64,000 nt of DNA, taken from positions 2,170,001 through 2,234,000 of the forward strand of contig JAPVLO010000384.1 in NCBI GenBank assembly GCA_027257055.1, given 5' to 3'. Positions 11,850 to 22,274 of the stretch are shown here, one piece after another. Made by a program: the position numbers and the translations under genes. The first letter of the stretch is position 1; every line of letters begins with the position of its first letter. Below the pieces are notes generated by a model that ran no database searches, had not been told where the DNA came from, and saw nothing but the letters and a program-made list of their open reading frames with translations. The stretch comes from Cephalopachus bancanus. Taxonomy: Eukaryota > Chordata > Mammalia > Primates > Tarsiidae.

Positions 11850-12110
11850 AGTCATACACTGATTTGTTCAGAGATTTATCGAGCGTCAGATGAGAGGTAG
11901 ACACTGTGCTAAATCAGGAGGGGTCACAACTGAATTTAAGTGTATAAAAAAGTCCTTTAAGACAGAGACAAGCGTGACTGTTTCTGGTGAGCCATAAGGG
12001 TATCACGGTTTCCTTCAAGGTTTCATGGAAGTGGTGAAGTCAGAGGTGAGTCATGAAGCATGAACCTTTGGTGGATTAGGCATTCCTGGCAGAGGAAGTT
12101 TATTTCTGAA
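11850..12110 (+). mobile_element. L2 LINE fragment, probable 5' half
   Basis: Phrases typical of the L2 3' region are visible, such as 'tgtgctaaatcaggaggggt', 'aaagtcctttaagacagaga' and 'ggcattcctggcagaggaag'. L2-like sequence resumes at about 13250. The two pieces may be one element split by the LTR between them. Very diverged. Confidence 0.45.
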
Positions 12111-12276
12111 TTTCCAAGCAAAAACCCTTATTAATAGGACCACTATGCTTCCTGGTTTGGCTAGGACAATCCAAAATTACCTCTATTTTGATGAGATTAT
12201 CAACTGTTCCTTTTTATTCTCACGGACAATGCTCCCTTCCAATGATAAAGTTCATGGTGACTCCTTCTGTCAAATA

Positions 12277-12735
12277 TTGGATGACTGAGACAGGAGATAG
12301 CTAGAGAAAGCCTAAGCAGACAGACAGGGCGGGTCCTCTGGTAACAATGTAACAAAATTCCTCCAGTAACAATGGTGCAAACTTGCGACAGGCCTCTCAT
12401 GCTCAGCTTGTTGGCAAACAAGCTCTCTGCTACCCTCTCAAGCAAGAGCTCATTGCTGGGATCAAAAAGCAGCCAATCAGCTTGCTGCCAATTACCGACC
12501 AATCAGTTTACCATTAGGTCCCTACCTCTTTCCAGTTGGTCCTTAGTACTGACCAATCAAAACAGCTACTGCCAGTTAATCAGCTCACAGCTAGTGCTAG
12601 CTGATCAACTCAGTCTTAGGGTCATATAAGCACCAGGTTTCAGCTCCAAATCTGCAACCCCTTGGGATCCCCTCCCACTGTGGGAGCCTTTCTGTCCTCT
12701 CAATAAATCCTGCTTTCTCACTTTCTGACTGTCTG
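12277..12735 (+). mobile_element. Class I endogenous retrovirus-like LTR (TINE-source family)
   Basis: The layout is that of a gammaretrovirus-like LTR. It has a probable TG start near 12277-12290 and three CCAAT-type boxes (ccaatcag at 12473 and about 12500, accaatcaaa near 12550). A TATA box, catataag, lies at 12623-12630. About 29 bases later GCAACCC (12654) begins the R region. An inverted CCCACTGTGGG lies near 12675, and the polyadenylation signal AATAAA is at 12702-12707, followed by TCCTGCTTTCTCAC. The R region matches the four TINE copies at 23 kb, 39 kb, 49 kb and 62 kb. No gag, pol or env sequence follows. Confidence 0.8.
12622..12722 (+). promoter_or_regulatory. LTR promoter-to-poly(A) unit (TATA, R, AATAAA)
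   Basis: TATA at 12625, predicted transcription start at about 12654, AATAAA at 12702 and a cleavage zone around 12717-12725 define a transcript body of only about 70 nt. This is the same unit that appears dispersed with A-tails elsewhere in the window. Present-day activity of this copy cannot be judged from sequence. Confidence 0.6.
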
Positions 12736-12827
12736 AAAAGCACTGCACCCCAGAGGATGGCTTGCCAGCTAAGGAAGCCAGATGAACCAAGAGAGCTTCT
12801 GGAAGAAGGTGAGACTCGGAAGCTGAG

Positions 12828-13006
12828 ACACTCCTGGGGATAGGCTTGCGAGCCCACTGAACCAGCAACACTCTCAGGGCTTGGCTTGCTAGCCCATTGG
12901 AGCCAACACTTCTGGGGCTAGGCTTACCAGCCCTTCGAGATGACCCTCTCTGGGGCTTGGCTGGCTAACCCTTTGAGCTGATACTCTTGAAGCCCAGGCT
13001 GACCTG
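12828..13006 (+). repeat. Imperfect ~38-bp minisatellite downstream of the LTR
   Basis: Four to five degenerate units start at 12828, 12868, 12906, 12943 and 12981 (partial). Each has the pattern ACACTC-T-GGGGCTTGGCTTGC-AGCCC-TTGAGCCA. A further partial unit may lie at 12740-12789. The array directly follows the R/U5 part of the LTR and may belong to the leader or U5 of that retroviral family. Confidence 0.7.
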
Positions 13007-13249
13007 AAAAATCTGTATCACCTTGCTGGAAGATAAACTTCTTTTCACAAAACTGTAAATGAGGACATAATGATCATCTGTTTCCTGACAAATGTCACCT
13101 GATCAAAGACACATATAAAGCGGGCTTTTAGGCCATCCTATACATGGCGGAGGAAGTAATCCGGAAATGGATATGAGTGTGCGTTGGTCTGTTATACCTA
13201 TGTGAGAACGTACATTATGTTACGTGGTGTTAAGTATGATGCAAAATAA

Positions 13250-13700
13250 CAAAAAGTAGGTCACAGGGTGACAGTTGAAGAATGAATGCTGTTTTGTAGA
13301 CAGAGGGCAGAGAAGGTCTTTCTTAACAGGAGCCATTTAACAAGGAATCTGGAAGACATGAGTAAGCGAACCAGAGGGATCTCTAGTGGGAAAGGGGCCC
13401 AGGCAGAGGAAACAGCAAGTGTAGAGGACATAAGACGAGAGGAATCTTGGCATGTTTGAGGAGTAACAAGGTAGCCAGAGAGGTTAGAGGGAAAATGAGT
13501 GGGAGAACGCTCATAGATGAAGTCAGAGCAATCGTGAAGGACCAGATCATGGAAGTTATGACATGCGAATTTGGTTTTAGTTTGACAAGCTACGGGAATG
13601 CACTGAAAAAATTGTGAGCAGTGTACTGGCAGGGCCTGGCTTGGTTTTTAGAGGTATCACTCTAGCTGCTGTTTGGAAAATGGACTGAAGTAGAAGGGGA
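13250..13700 (+). mobile_element. L2 LINE fragment, probable 3' half
   Basis: Diverged L2-like text: 'gacagagggcagagaaggtc', 'ggaggcagagg'-type phrases (here 'caggcagaggaaacagcaag'), 'accagatcatggaagttatg', 'ttagaggtatcactctagct'. It probably belongs with the L2 piece at 11850-12110. Approximate borders. Confidence 0.55.
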
Positions 13701-14021
13701 GTGGGATGCTTAGAAGGCCCGAGCTTTTTTATTAATGTTTATTCATTTGGAACTTCAGCTTAGAAGCATATTTTGTTATTGCCTTTGATATCTTCATTTT
13801 AATAGTCTCTTTGTTTAAAAAGTCGTTTGTTCATTTTAGTCTAATTTATTTCCTGTCTTTCTACAGACAAAAACCAAAAGAAAGAATTGACCTTTTCATA
13901 GTCTAAGGTCACTGAGACTAAGCATGAGCCCTGCTGTCTCCTTGTACTGAGGAATTGCCAGGCACTAATTTGTTAAAAATGTGAACTCAATCCTGCTGCC
14001 CATTGAAACTAGAATGGATTT

Positions 14022-14693
14022 TTTTTTAATGTGGTACATATACATGATGGAATATTACGCAGCCATAAAGAAGGACAAACATGAACTTCAGAGCAACTTG
14101 GATGGATTTTTTTTTTGAGTTGGAGTCTCACTCTGTCGCCCAGATTGGAGTGCATGCTCCCAGTCACTGCATGCTCCCGGTCACTGAATCCTCCATCTGC
14201 TGGGCTCCGGCGATCCTTCCATCTCAGCTTTCCAAGTAGCCAAGTAGCTGGAACTCCAGGCGCACGTAACCACATCTGGCTAATTTTTTATTTTTACCAT
14301 AGAGACAAGGTCTTGTCAAGTTGCCTGGACAGGTCTTGAACCCGTGGGCTCAGGCAATCCACTCGCCTCGGCCTCCCAAAGTGCTGAGATTACAGGCTGA
14401 GCCACTGAGACCGGCCTTGGATGGATTTAGAGTCAATCATACTCAGTGATCTATCACAGAAACAAAGAACGAGCATCACATGTTCTCACTAATAACATTT
14501 ACCATAATACTATAAAAAAGGGATTGGTAGTAGTGGGACACTGCCGGGGGTGGGGGGGGCACATGGCATCCATCACGGTACTTGATCTCAAACCAGGCAA
14601 AGTGGGCACCAAAGGGAGGCCCAAATTTTACCTATACGATCACCACTTGAATACCTAATCCTGAATTGTACCCCACATCTTACAAAAAAAATT
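14022..14693 (+). mobile_element. 5'-truncated L1 carrying an Alu
   Basis: L1 3'-end sequence runs from 'atgtggtacatatacatgat' through 'gaatattacgcagccataaa' to CCTGAATTGTACCCCACATC and an A-rich tail. It is interrupted at 14107 by an antisense Alu, after which the sequence resumes exactly ('cttggatggatttagagtca'). ORF2 coding is broken. Confidence 0.88.
14107..14415 (-). mobile_element. Alu, antisense, inside an L1
   Basis: Full antisense dimer ('gagttggagtctcactctgt' to 'ctgagccactgagaccgg'). The target-site duplication cttggatggattt is at 14098-14110 and 14416-14428, so it inserted into the L1 at 14022-14693. A 17-base internal tandem duplication (gcatgctccc[a/g]gtcact) lies at about 14152-14185. 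Confidence 0.92.
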
Positions 14694-16494
14694 AACTTAA
14701 AGAACTTAAAATACGTCATTGTTTCTTACAAACTCCATCCATTCTTTTCTGCAATTGTTCGCTCTTCTTCCAACACTTGCCCTTGAGATCCTAATGCTTT
14801 GCTTTCCTATCACAGTGAATCTTCATTACACCTGTCAAGAACTGTAAGGTGTTTGAGATGGTAACCTGCAAGCCAGCAGGTTGGCCTGGTTCAGTTTCGT
14901 GGATGCTGGTAGGAAATATGAGACTCCTTCATCAGAGACAAAAAAAAGAAAGACAAAAAAAGTCTTTCTTCCAGCAGAGCAAGCAGAATGCGCCTACTGG
15001 TCACCTCAGTTCCTTGTGACCCTCAAGTCACGTGGAGATGATACGTAGAAGCCTAGGTAGGTGTTGTGCACACAGTGGGATTTTGTTGAATAATCTCAAT
15101 CTTAGAGAACCTTAGTCTTCTACAATGGGCTGCAAGCAAACCTACCCAAATTTTCCTTGATAACACACATTAATTCATTATATCAGAGAGCACATTTTTG
15201 CTTTTCAAAGGGTACTGTCTCTTTCTTCCAAGGTGAAACTATATAAACAACCCTGGAAAGATCATCCAGAACAAAAGGCAGCCAGCGACTTTACTATCAA
15301 TACATGCAGAAACATAAGACACCCATGAACAATTATTTCCCCACATGGTTGCCTAAAGAGCCCAGCTAGATAAGTGCAGTTAATATGATGGCCAATGCCA
15401 TGAGGTTAATAAGTAATTGTTAGTTAACATCAGGGGCAGCTACGTTCTGAAAAGGGATTTCTAGACATTTGGAGGAATAGAATACAATGAAATAAACTTC
15501 AACTTCTGGGATGTAAACACTAGAACGGTTTACTGAATGAAAATGATAAAGGCAAAGTATTCTTTACCAATGCACCTTGATTCAAAATAATCAGAGGGTC
15601 ACAGTGTCAGCCCAAATCTCCCATGAAAGTTGGCCTTTTGTTAGAAAGCTCATTATATGAAAATATCCCATTGATATCTAGGATCAAAAACAGCTACTCC
15701 TATTCATTTTACGTGAGTGACTATAATGACAATTGACTGGTATATAATTCAAGAGCATATTTTTCTCTAATTGTAAATATTCATATATTTTTTTATTGAA
15801 AGTTGTGTTCTAAATACGTATTTTTTTAGTAAATATGTAAGTGTTGGCTTTGTGCTACTTACTTGTTGCAGTATGCTTCATTTTTCTCAATATTTGCAAA
15901 TATTGCAGACATTTCTCTAGTTTATCAGTAAATACCTCATTCCCCAATAATGGTTGTCTTAAAGAAAATCTAAATTCTATAGAAATAATTCCATGTTCTT
16001 TTAAAAATTACTACTATAATGGATACTATTTGCACACAGGTTGATGTAAATTCTGAGCATATTGTCATTATGGTGTGATCTTAAACAAATAGTGCAAATC
16101 AGCACCTAATTATCAAAGAAATTGAGAGAAGACTTCTAGGATTCCATTTGTGGCCATTAGATAATATAATTATATCTCTAAAGATTGACTTATCAAATTT
16201 GAAAATATTGTCCTGATTAAAGCATTGGCTTCCAAAAATTATCATTAATTAGCATTTCTTATTTTCCTCATACTTCTGTCATGTGCCATAAACTCTTTAA
16301 AGTGACAAAATAATATTCACATCGAGACACTAAGGGGAAATAAAAGATTCAAATAGCATAATGCTTATTTTATTGCACACACTGAGCATGTACTATATAA
16401 GGGATAGACTCCCACAAAAAACTGGCATTATCTTTTAAAAGACTGACCCCTTGTAGTACACTTGGAATTTGTTCCTCTGTATTCAATGGTCAAC
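14694..16494. other. Unassigned AT-rich DNA (about 1.8 kb)
   Basis: No repeat family or coding exon recognised. A stretch of mixed purines, 'gacaaaaaaagaaagacaaaaaaag', lies around 14938-14961. Confidence 0.4.
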
Positions 16495-16981
16495 CAAAGT
16501 TTATATCTGGAAGTCTGGAGATGATTGCATCACGATTTGTGGAAGACATGTTCCGAGTGTGGGTAACAGGTGACCGGTTCCTACACTACAACAGTGCACC
16601 TGCCCACACTGCACTAAGTGTTCAGCAGTTTTTGACCTAAAACGGCATGAGTCCCCCCATGCCCCACCCTCCGTATTCACCTGATCTCACACCAAGCGAC
16701 TTTTTTTGTCTGTGTGTTTCTCCTGATGAAAAATGAGCTCAAAGAGAAATGTTTCACCATTATGGAAGAGGTGAAACAAACAAACAAACAAAAATGGCAG
16801 AAGTACTAAAAAGATATCAAAATTGATGAGTTTAAAAACAATTTTGAACAGTGGAAAAAGTGTCTCGGTAGGTGGATTGAATCAAACAGAGAGCACTTTG
16901 AAGGGGATTGAAGTTTAGAGATGTAAGAATAAACACAAGTTTTAATAAGTAAATTATGGTTTTGGGGGGCGCCCTTCATAC
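16495..16981 (+). pseudogene. Decayed Tc1/mariner-type transposase and 3' end
   Basis: The 3' third of a mariner transposon. The block matching the transposase motif HxDNAPAH is present with the Asp changed ('cactacaacagtgcacctgc' reads HYNSAPA). Downstream, ccg-tat-tca-cct-gat-ctc reads PYSPDLTPSDFF, with the last catalytic Asp. The frames differ by a shift and an early stop follows. The tail 'gaacagtggaaaaagtgtct' and 'gagcactttgaaggggatt' matches the family's C-terminus, and ggcgcccttcatac is a plausible inverted-repeat end. Non-functional. Confidence 0.75.
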
Positions 16982-17154
16982 ATGGTAAATAAAACTTTCA
17001 TATATTATCTCATTTAATTTTTTAAGCAAATCTGAAGAAAATATATTTTGTTTATGATTAAGAAGAGCTGGGTTCAGAAACTCGCTTATTCTTTGTCAAG
17101 GAAATGCAGTGAGTTGGTCTAAGAGATTAGACCCAAGTCTTTGCTTGTCTATAA

Positions 17155-17446
17155 CAGGGGTCCCTAATCCCTAGGGTGGAGGAATGGTACCATCCATGGC
17201 CTGTAGGGAACCGGGTAACATAGCAGCTGGTGAGCAGTGGGCAAAGGGAGCTCCATATTCTGTCAGATCAGTGGTGTCATTAGATTTTCATAGGAGCGCA
17301 AACCCTATTGTGAACCGCACATCTGAGCAATCTAGGTTGCATGCTCCTTATGAGAATTTATTGCCTGCTTGCCCCCACCCACTCTTCCTGGAAGAGTTTT
17401 CTTCCACAAAACCAATCTCTGAAGCCAAAAATGTTGGGTACTACTG
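17155..17446 (+). mobile_element. MER1-type hAT-Charlie MITE
   Basis: It starts CAGGGGTCCCTAATCC and ends GTTGGGTACTACTG, matching the MER1 terminal inverted repeats. Internal landmarks are 'ggcctgtagggaaccgggta', 'ctgtcagatcagtggtgtca' and 'gattttcataggagcgcaaa'. The 8-bp flanks gtctataa (17147-17154) and gtctagat (17447-17454) agree at 6 of 8 positions, as expected for an old hAT duplication. No transposase ORF. Confidence 0.85.
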
Positions 17447-17454
17447 GTCTAGAT

Positions 17455-18334
17455 CACTGAATTTGAGCAAAAAATCATTCTTCCAATTTACAAAGTAAGA
17501 AAAGACACCAGGACTTATATAGCAATAAATTTTATGGGATTTATTTTTAATATCTTCTTTTAAAGTTCCTGGTTTTCTTTTTCTTTTTCTATTGACAGAA
17601 GAAGGGTTAGCATGCATTTGCATTAAACTATAAAAGATAAGAGAGAAAATGTATTTCTTTACTGGGAATCAGAGAAAAGCATGGCATTTCAGATTAAAGA
17701 ATATCAGTTGGGTACTCTGGATCTGGTTCTCAAAATACATCAATTAAAAACAATAAGACAACATTAATAGAGACTGGAAATAGTTACCTGCTTTAGGACA
17801 GTTTCTATGTAAAAAGGCCCTTACATTTAATTCCTTGTCAATGAAAATAGATGACTGTGCAATTGAGTGTAGTTGCACATCCACATCCAAAATGTTCATA
17901 GGTTGGCAAAGATGGAGGTCTCCTATTTTTATGTAATGTCATAGGACTCATTAGTTTCATGCCAAATGACATGATTTGTTATTTAAAACAAAACCCACAG
18001 ACTTTATCATCACGAAGTCACATGAAGATACTAATAGTGACAGATAAATGTTGGCTGAAGGAGGTCAGTATAACACAAGGTTGAAAATGACCACTAAAAT
18101 TATTCCAACCCTGGAGAGAATTAAAATCTTTCTTAGCCAAACTCCAGAGATTCTTTCAACTGGGACCCCTCATATCACTTCAGTTGAGTTGCAAGAAGTC
18201 AGGCATGTGATAGTAAATCCACCTTCTTAGTTATTTCTTGGGAGTAGACAAAAAAAGACGCAATATTTGTAGAAGATCAAGCTCAAATTTTATTTTTATC
18301 TGTGTTGAGAGAGAGAAAATAGAGATAGAAAGAG
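17455..18334. other. Unassigned AT-rich DNA
   Basis: No repeat family or coding exon recognised. Confidence 0.4.
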
Positions 18335-18440
18335 AGTATGCTTCTTTTTTAAAAAATTTGTTTGAGTTGGAGTCCCACTCCGTCGCCCAGGCTGGAGTGC
18401 AGTGGCACACTCATGGTCATGCCAGCATTGACCTTCTGAA

Positions 18441-19001
18441 CTCTTTTTAAGATTATAAAAATCAGCCGGGCTCAGTGGCAGAGCCTGTAATCTCACGCTT
18501 TAGGAGACTGAGGTGAGTGGATTGCCTGATCCAGCGGGTTTAAGACCCGCCTGGGCAACTTGGTGAGACCTCATCTCTACAATAAATCAAAAAATTAGCC
18601 GGGCGTGGTAGCGCACGCCTGTAGTTCCAGCTACTGAAAGGCTGAGGCGGAAGGATTGCTGGAGCCCAGCGATCGAGGCTGCAGTGGCCGGGAGCAGCCA
18701 CTGCACTCTAGTCTGGGTGACAGAGTAAGACTCCAACTCAAAAAAAAAAAGATTATAAAAATCTCATCTTTTAGCCACTTTCCATTGGGTATCTTTCCTT
18801 ATTTTCCCTGGTTTTTGAAGCATTTAATTGCATGGTAAATATAAATTTCTCTTGTGGTTTTAAGAAATGTAAACATCTTTTTCTAAGCAGTCTTCTATCC
18901 ATTTTATCTGTGAAATCCTTCATAGACCTGAAGACATTCACCGTGTTATAAACAAATAGATTAACTTTTTACATTTTTTTACTATATGATGTATTCAATT
19001 C
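18441..19001 (+). repeat. Duplicated ~260-bp segment inserted in an Alu
   Basis: From 'ttataaaaatc' (18453) and, after the nested Alu, from 18764 to about 18995, the sequence repeats 19857-20113 in the same orientation. There is an identical run of about 39 bases starting at ATCTTTTAGCC. The downstream copy sits in continuous old L1 sequence, so this is the derived copy. It ends at a short shared ctgga. The first ~12 bases (aactctttttaa) are not in the source. Confidence 0.8.
18464..18750 (+). mobile_element. Full-length Alu nested in the inserted segment
   Basis: Full dimer starting AGCCGGGCTCAGTGGC and ending CTCCAACTC plus A-tail. The perfect 15-bp target-site duplication aagattataaaaatc is at 18449-18463 and 18749-18763. 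The T arm is slightly altered (GCGGGTTTAAGACCCGC). It is the third event in this nest. Confidence 0.93.
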
Positions 19002-19354
19002 CTGGACTCTGGTGATCCTTCTGCTTCACCCTTCCAAGTTGCCAGAACTACAGGCATTCGCTACCAAGCCCAGGTAATTTTTTATTTATTGTAGAGACAA
19101 GGTCTTGCCAAGTTGCCCGGGCTGGTTTCAAACCCACGGGCTCAGGCCATCCACTCACCTTGGCCTCCCAGAATGCTGGGATGACATGATGGGCTGAGCC
19201 ACCAAACCCAGTCAAGTATGCTTCTTACACTCACATATGAGTGAGTTAACACAGCATGGATACTCTACATAGGCCGTGGTAGGGACAGAGGTAGCATTCA
19301 GATATTGAGGATTATGAAAGTCATACTCCTCATTTCACAGCCTGTTATCATTAC

Positions 19355-20570
19355 CAGTCCATGCAAACTTCCTTTACTGTTGTATTTGATTTTACTTTCT
19401 CACCCTGGTGGCTAACACTTATTCTTATTTCCCCCTATAGCAATACGTACCTATCAGGTAGCTTGACACTTACCTATGTGCATGTATTTCTTTACCAGAT
19501 AAGCTCACTATTTTGTTTTAAATGTTATTATGCTGTAAGCCACCTTCCATGTATTCTCTCACTTGTCACTAGAGAGGTAGTCATATTGCTTTATGCACAT
19601 TTGGAATGTTCACATGTTGATTGCAGCTGCTACAGAGTGTAGAATAGTATGTAGTGGCCACATTTCACTTTTCCCAAGTAAGCACACCTAGCTTGCTTCC
19701 AGCTGTCCACTGCCCTCCGAAAGTTCTTTTCAAATTTTTTTGTTCAGATGGGTGCACATGCTATCTCATTTCAATTTGAACTTGTCAAATTTACTGTGAA
19801 GTTTTAGCATCTTTATGTACATGCTACCTGTGTGAGTTTTCCCATGTATGAATTGGTTATAAAAATCTTATCTTTTAGCCACTTTCCATTGGGTATCTTT
19901 CCTTATTTCCCCTGGTTTTTGAAGCATTTAATTGCATGATAATTATAAATTACTCTTGTGGTTTTTAAAAATGTAAACATCTTCTTTCAGGCAGTCATCT
20001 ATCTATTTTGTCTGTTCAATCCTTCATAGGACTGAAGACATTCCCCTTGATATAAACAAATAGATCAACTTTTTACTTTCTTTATTTATTTATTTTTTTG
20101 CTATATGATGTATGTTTCTTGGATTTTGGAGGAAAAAAAAAAACTACCTGTTTTTACATCACTAAGATATTCTTATAAATTTTGTTTCATTAGCCTATAC
20201 TTTTATCTTTAACATTTAAAGTTCTTACATATGGTCTAAGGTAAAGAGCTCATTCTGAATTTGTTTTAGATTCACTTAGCTATTTGCTGTTCATTTTTCT
20301 TCTATATAAATTTTATATTATGTTTGTCTAAAATTGTTTAATTTTGAAATTATTAAGTTGTCATTTTGATTGGGATTTCACTGCAGTTTTGGGTGAGAGT
20401 GGACATGTCTATACCATTAACTGAGTTCATCAATGATAATGTTGTGTCTCTTCAAGTATTGTATTTTTATGTCCTTTCCATAAAGCTTTTCAATATGTTT
20501 GAAAATAACTTGCTTTTATTCTATTTGCTATTGATTTACCACTTTTATGAGGTTTATTATAAGTAAGCTT
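19355..20570 (-). mobile_element. Ancient L1 fragment (L1M/HAL1 grade), antisense
   Basis: On the + strand several phrases resemble the reverse complement of L1 ORF2: 'tcatatgttgattgcagctg'-like text near 19612, 'ggtgcacatgctatctcatt' near 19750, and 'attttgattgggatttcact' with 'tctataccattaactgagtt' at 20361-20430. Frames are lost and borders approximate. It includes the source of the segment copied into the Alu at 18441-19001. Confidence 0.55.
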
Positions 20571-20590
20571 CATTAAAGTCCTAATATTAA

Positions 20591-20648
20591 GAGGAAACTC
20601 TGTTTCCTCTAGGACACATTACACCTGTGTGGTCCTAGAGTACATAAT
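20591..20648. repeat. Two adjoining inverted repeats
   Basis: GAGGAAAC-TCT-GTTTCCTC (20591-20609) is a perfect 8-bp stem. CTAGGAC at 20609 pairs with GTCCTAG at 20642-20648. No terminator or transposon end is recognised. Confidence 0.6.
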
Positions 20649-20814
20649 TCTCCAAAAACATTTAAATCTATCTCGATTATAGTATATATTATCTTTTCTT
20701 TTCACTTGTGAAGGAAATATCAGAGAGATAAATTTGTTTGGAAAAGTAAAGTAATTTTTTTTTGGAGGGGGGAGAAGTTTTATAAGGGAGACCAGGCTTT
20801 AGAATTTGATCTCT

Positions 20815-20922
20815 AAGAAAGAGGGGAGCGAGAGAGAGGAAGGGGTAGAAGGCAGGAGGGAGAGAAGGAGGGAGGAATGGAAGAGGGAGATAGGAAGGAA
20901 AGTAAGTTAAAGAAAAAGAAGT
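20815..20922 (+). repeat. GA-rich polypurine tract
   Basis: Nearly pure purine strand of mixed GAGA, GGAA and GAAA words with few interruptions, a degenerate microsatellite. Confidence 0.8.
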
Positions 20923-20939
20923 CTGTACGATTACAGGTG

Positions 20940-21433
20940 AAAGAACATAAGATGAAGTCAACATACCCAACCAATGAGCAGCCATTTTAACATCGCCTAG
21001 GTCTGTCATGTTTCTCTAACTGTTCATTTTAATTTACCCTCCAATTACTAGCCAAGGACAGAACTGGTTTCTTAGAGATAGCCATTGACCATTGCTTTTC
21101 AAGCCCCTCCCCCGCCTGTTTCAGCTCTTTGTGAACTTCATGACACAGACCAGATCAATATGGCAGCAGTCATGTGACTAACCCATTCATCTGCCTGCCA
21201 TCCATCACCTGATGTTAGTGCCTGTGCTTATCTGCCCTCCGTGATGATGTGGAACAGGCCACCACCCAATCACCTTAATGACCTGCCCCAGGGAAAGGAA
21301 CGTTTAAAAAGATTCAACCTGAAGAAGCCACGTGCCACTGCTTTGTTGAACTCTGGTGGGTCCACGTAGCTTTTTGAGCAGAGGTCTCCATGTTTCCTAG
21401 TTCTGGGCCCCTTCCCTACCTTGGGGAGGTGAA

Positions 21434-21470
<37 letters not shown>

Positions 21471-21655
21471 AGTTGCTTTCTAAATAAGCTGTTTTCCAAT
21501 CTAACTTCTGTGCAATTCTCTGAATCTTTTTTGCATGACACCAGACCGCAGACACCCTCTCCCATCCCTACTCCACCCCCTCCGCCCCCACCCCGTGGGG
21601 TCTGACCTAAATTTTGGAGGCCCTGCTGGGATTTTTAACCTAACAAAAGGTTACC
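20940..21655 (+). mobile_element. Probable endogenous retroviral LTR with PBS-like 3' flank
   Basis: The block has LTR features in order: a possible TG start at about 20938-20942, a CCAAT word near 20971, a CCCAATCA box near 21266, and a TTTAAAAAG TATA-like box near 21303. A TC tract lies at 21437-21469, with a weak AATAAG poly(A) signal at about 21483. A C-rich U5 follows, then TTTGGAGGCCCTGCTGGGAT at about 21614, which resembles a primer-binding site for tRNA-Pro (TGGGGGCTCGTCCGGGAT) with several changes. No coding retroviral sequence is recognisable downstream. Family unknown to me. Confidence 0.5.
21437..21469 (+). repeat. (TC)n microsatellite
   Basis: About 16 CT/TC units inside the LTR-like block at 20940-21655. 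Confidence 0.9.
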
Positions 21656-21659
21656 CTAC

Positions 21660-22270
21660 AGCTAGTCAATGTTGGTGGAAAATTACCAGTTTTCTTTAAA
21701 TATGTATTGTGTTTGCAAAAGTTATTCTATATCTCTGACATCAGTACTGAGAAAGTCAGGGATATGGGTGTTTTTTTGTTTGTTTGTTTTAAGAAAATCA
21801 GTCAGTAACTTATAGGAAATTCTTAAAGTTTAATTTATCTGAGGAACTGGAACTACACAGAGTTACCTTTTTTTTTGATTCATTTCAGTCTTAAAGGTGC
21901 CTTTTTCACTCTATCACTGTGATTGGTGGTGTGCACACTGACTTATAGAGGCAAGACAAGGTATTAGATTTGCCTCTATACTGAATACCATGAACTTAAA
22001 GAATAGAAACAAGTTATTTTATACTAGTTATTCTTTATTACAGATTTTTCTTAAATCAGAATAGTCCTTTTTATTTCTAAAGTTACAACACTTTAAAAAA
22101 ATTTTATTTTAAAATGACACATTTTTCAGGGATCTTCTTAGCCTAAACAGAGCCAGGTGGACCACTTCACCTAAATTGACCCCTCCACACCCCCAAACAA
22201 CATTTCTAGAAATCTCACAGAATTTCAAGTCAAATGTGCCTTTCAGTAGGATTAAAAAAACATGCCCTAA
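21660..22270. other. Unassigned DNA
   Basis: No repeat or coding signal recognised. Contains a (TTTG)n-like patch near 21770-21790. Confidence 0.4.
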
Positions 22271-22274
22271 GCAT

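Larger units (their letters stand above)
18347..19214 (-). mobile_element. Antisense Alu split by an inserted segment
   Basis: One Alu in two parts, 18347-18440 and about 19002-19214. They join seamlessly in the consensus: 'attgaccttctg' continues as 'gactctggtgatcc'. The outer 12-bp target-site duplication agtatgcttctt is at 18335-18346 and 19215-19226, which proves that both parts are one insertion. Between them lies about 560 bp, made of a copied L1-derived block plus a second Alu. Confidence 0.85.

Noticed and set aside
12277..13006. Intact provirus
   Set aside because: No retroviral coding sequence lies within reach of the LTR on either side; the flanks are L2-like.
16495..16981. Active mariner transposase
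   Set aside because: Only the 3' third is present, one catalytic Asp position reads Asn, and there are frameshifts and stops.
21390..21605. ORF with Leu/Ser run as signal peptide
   Set aside because: The run is the (TC)n microsatellite within an LTR-like block.
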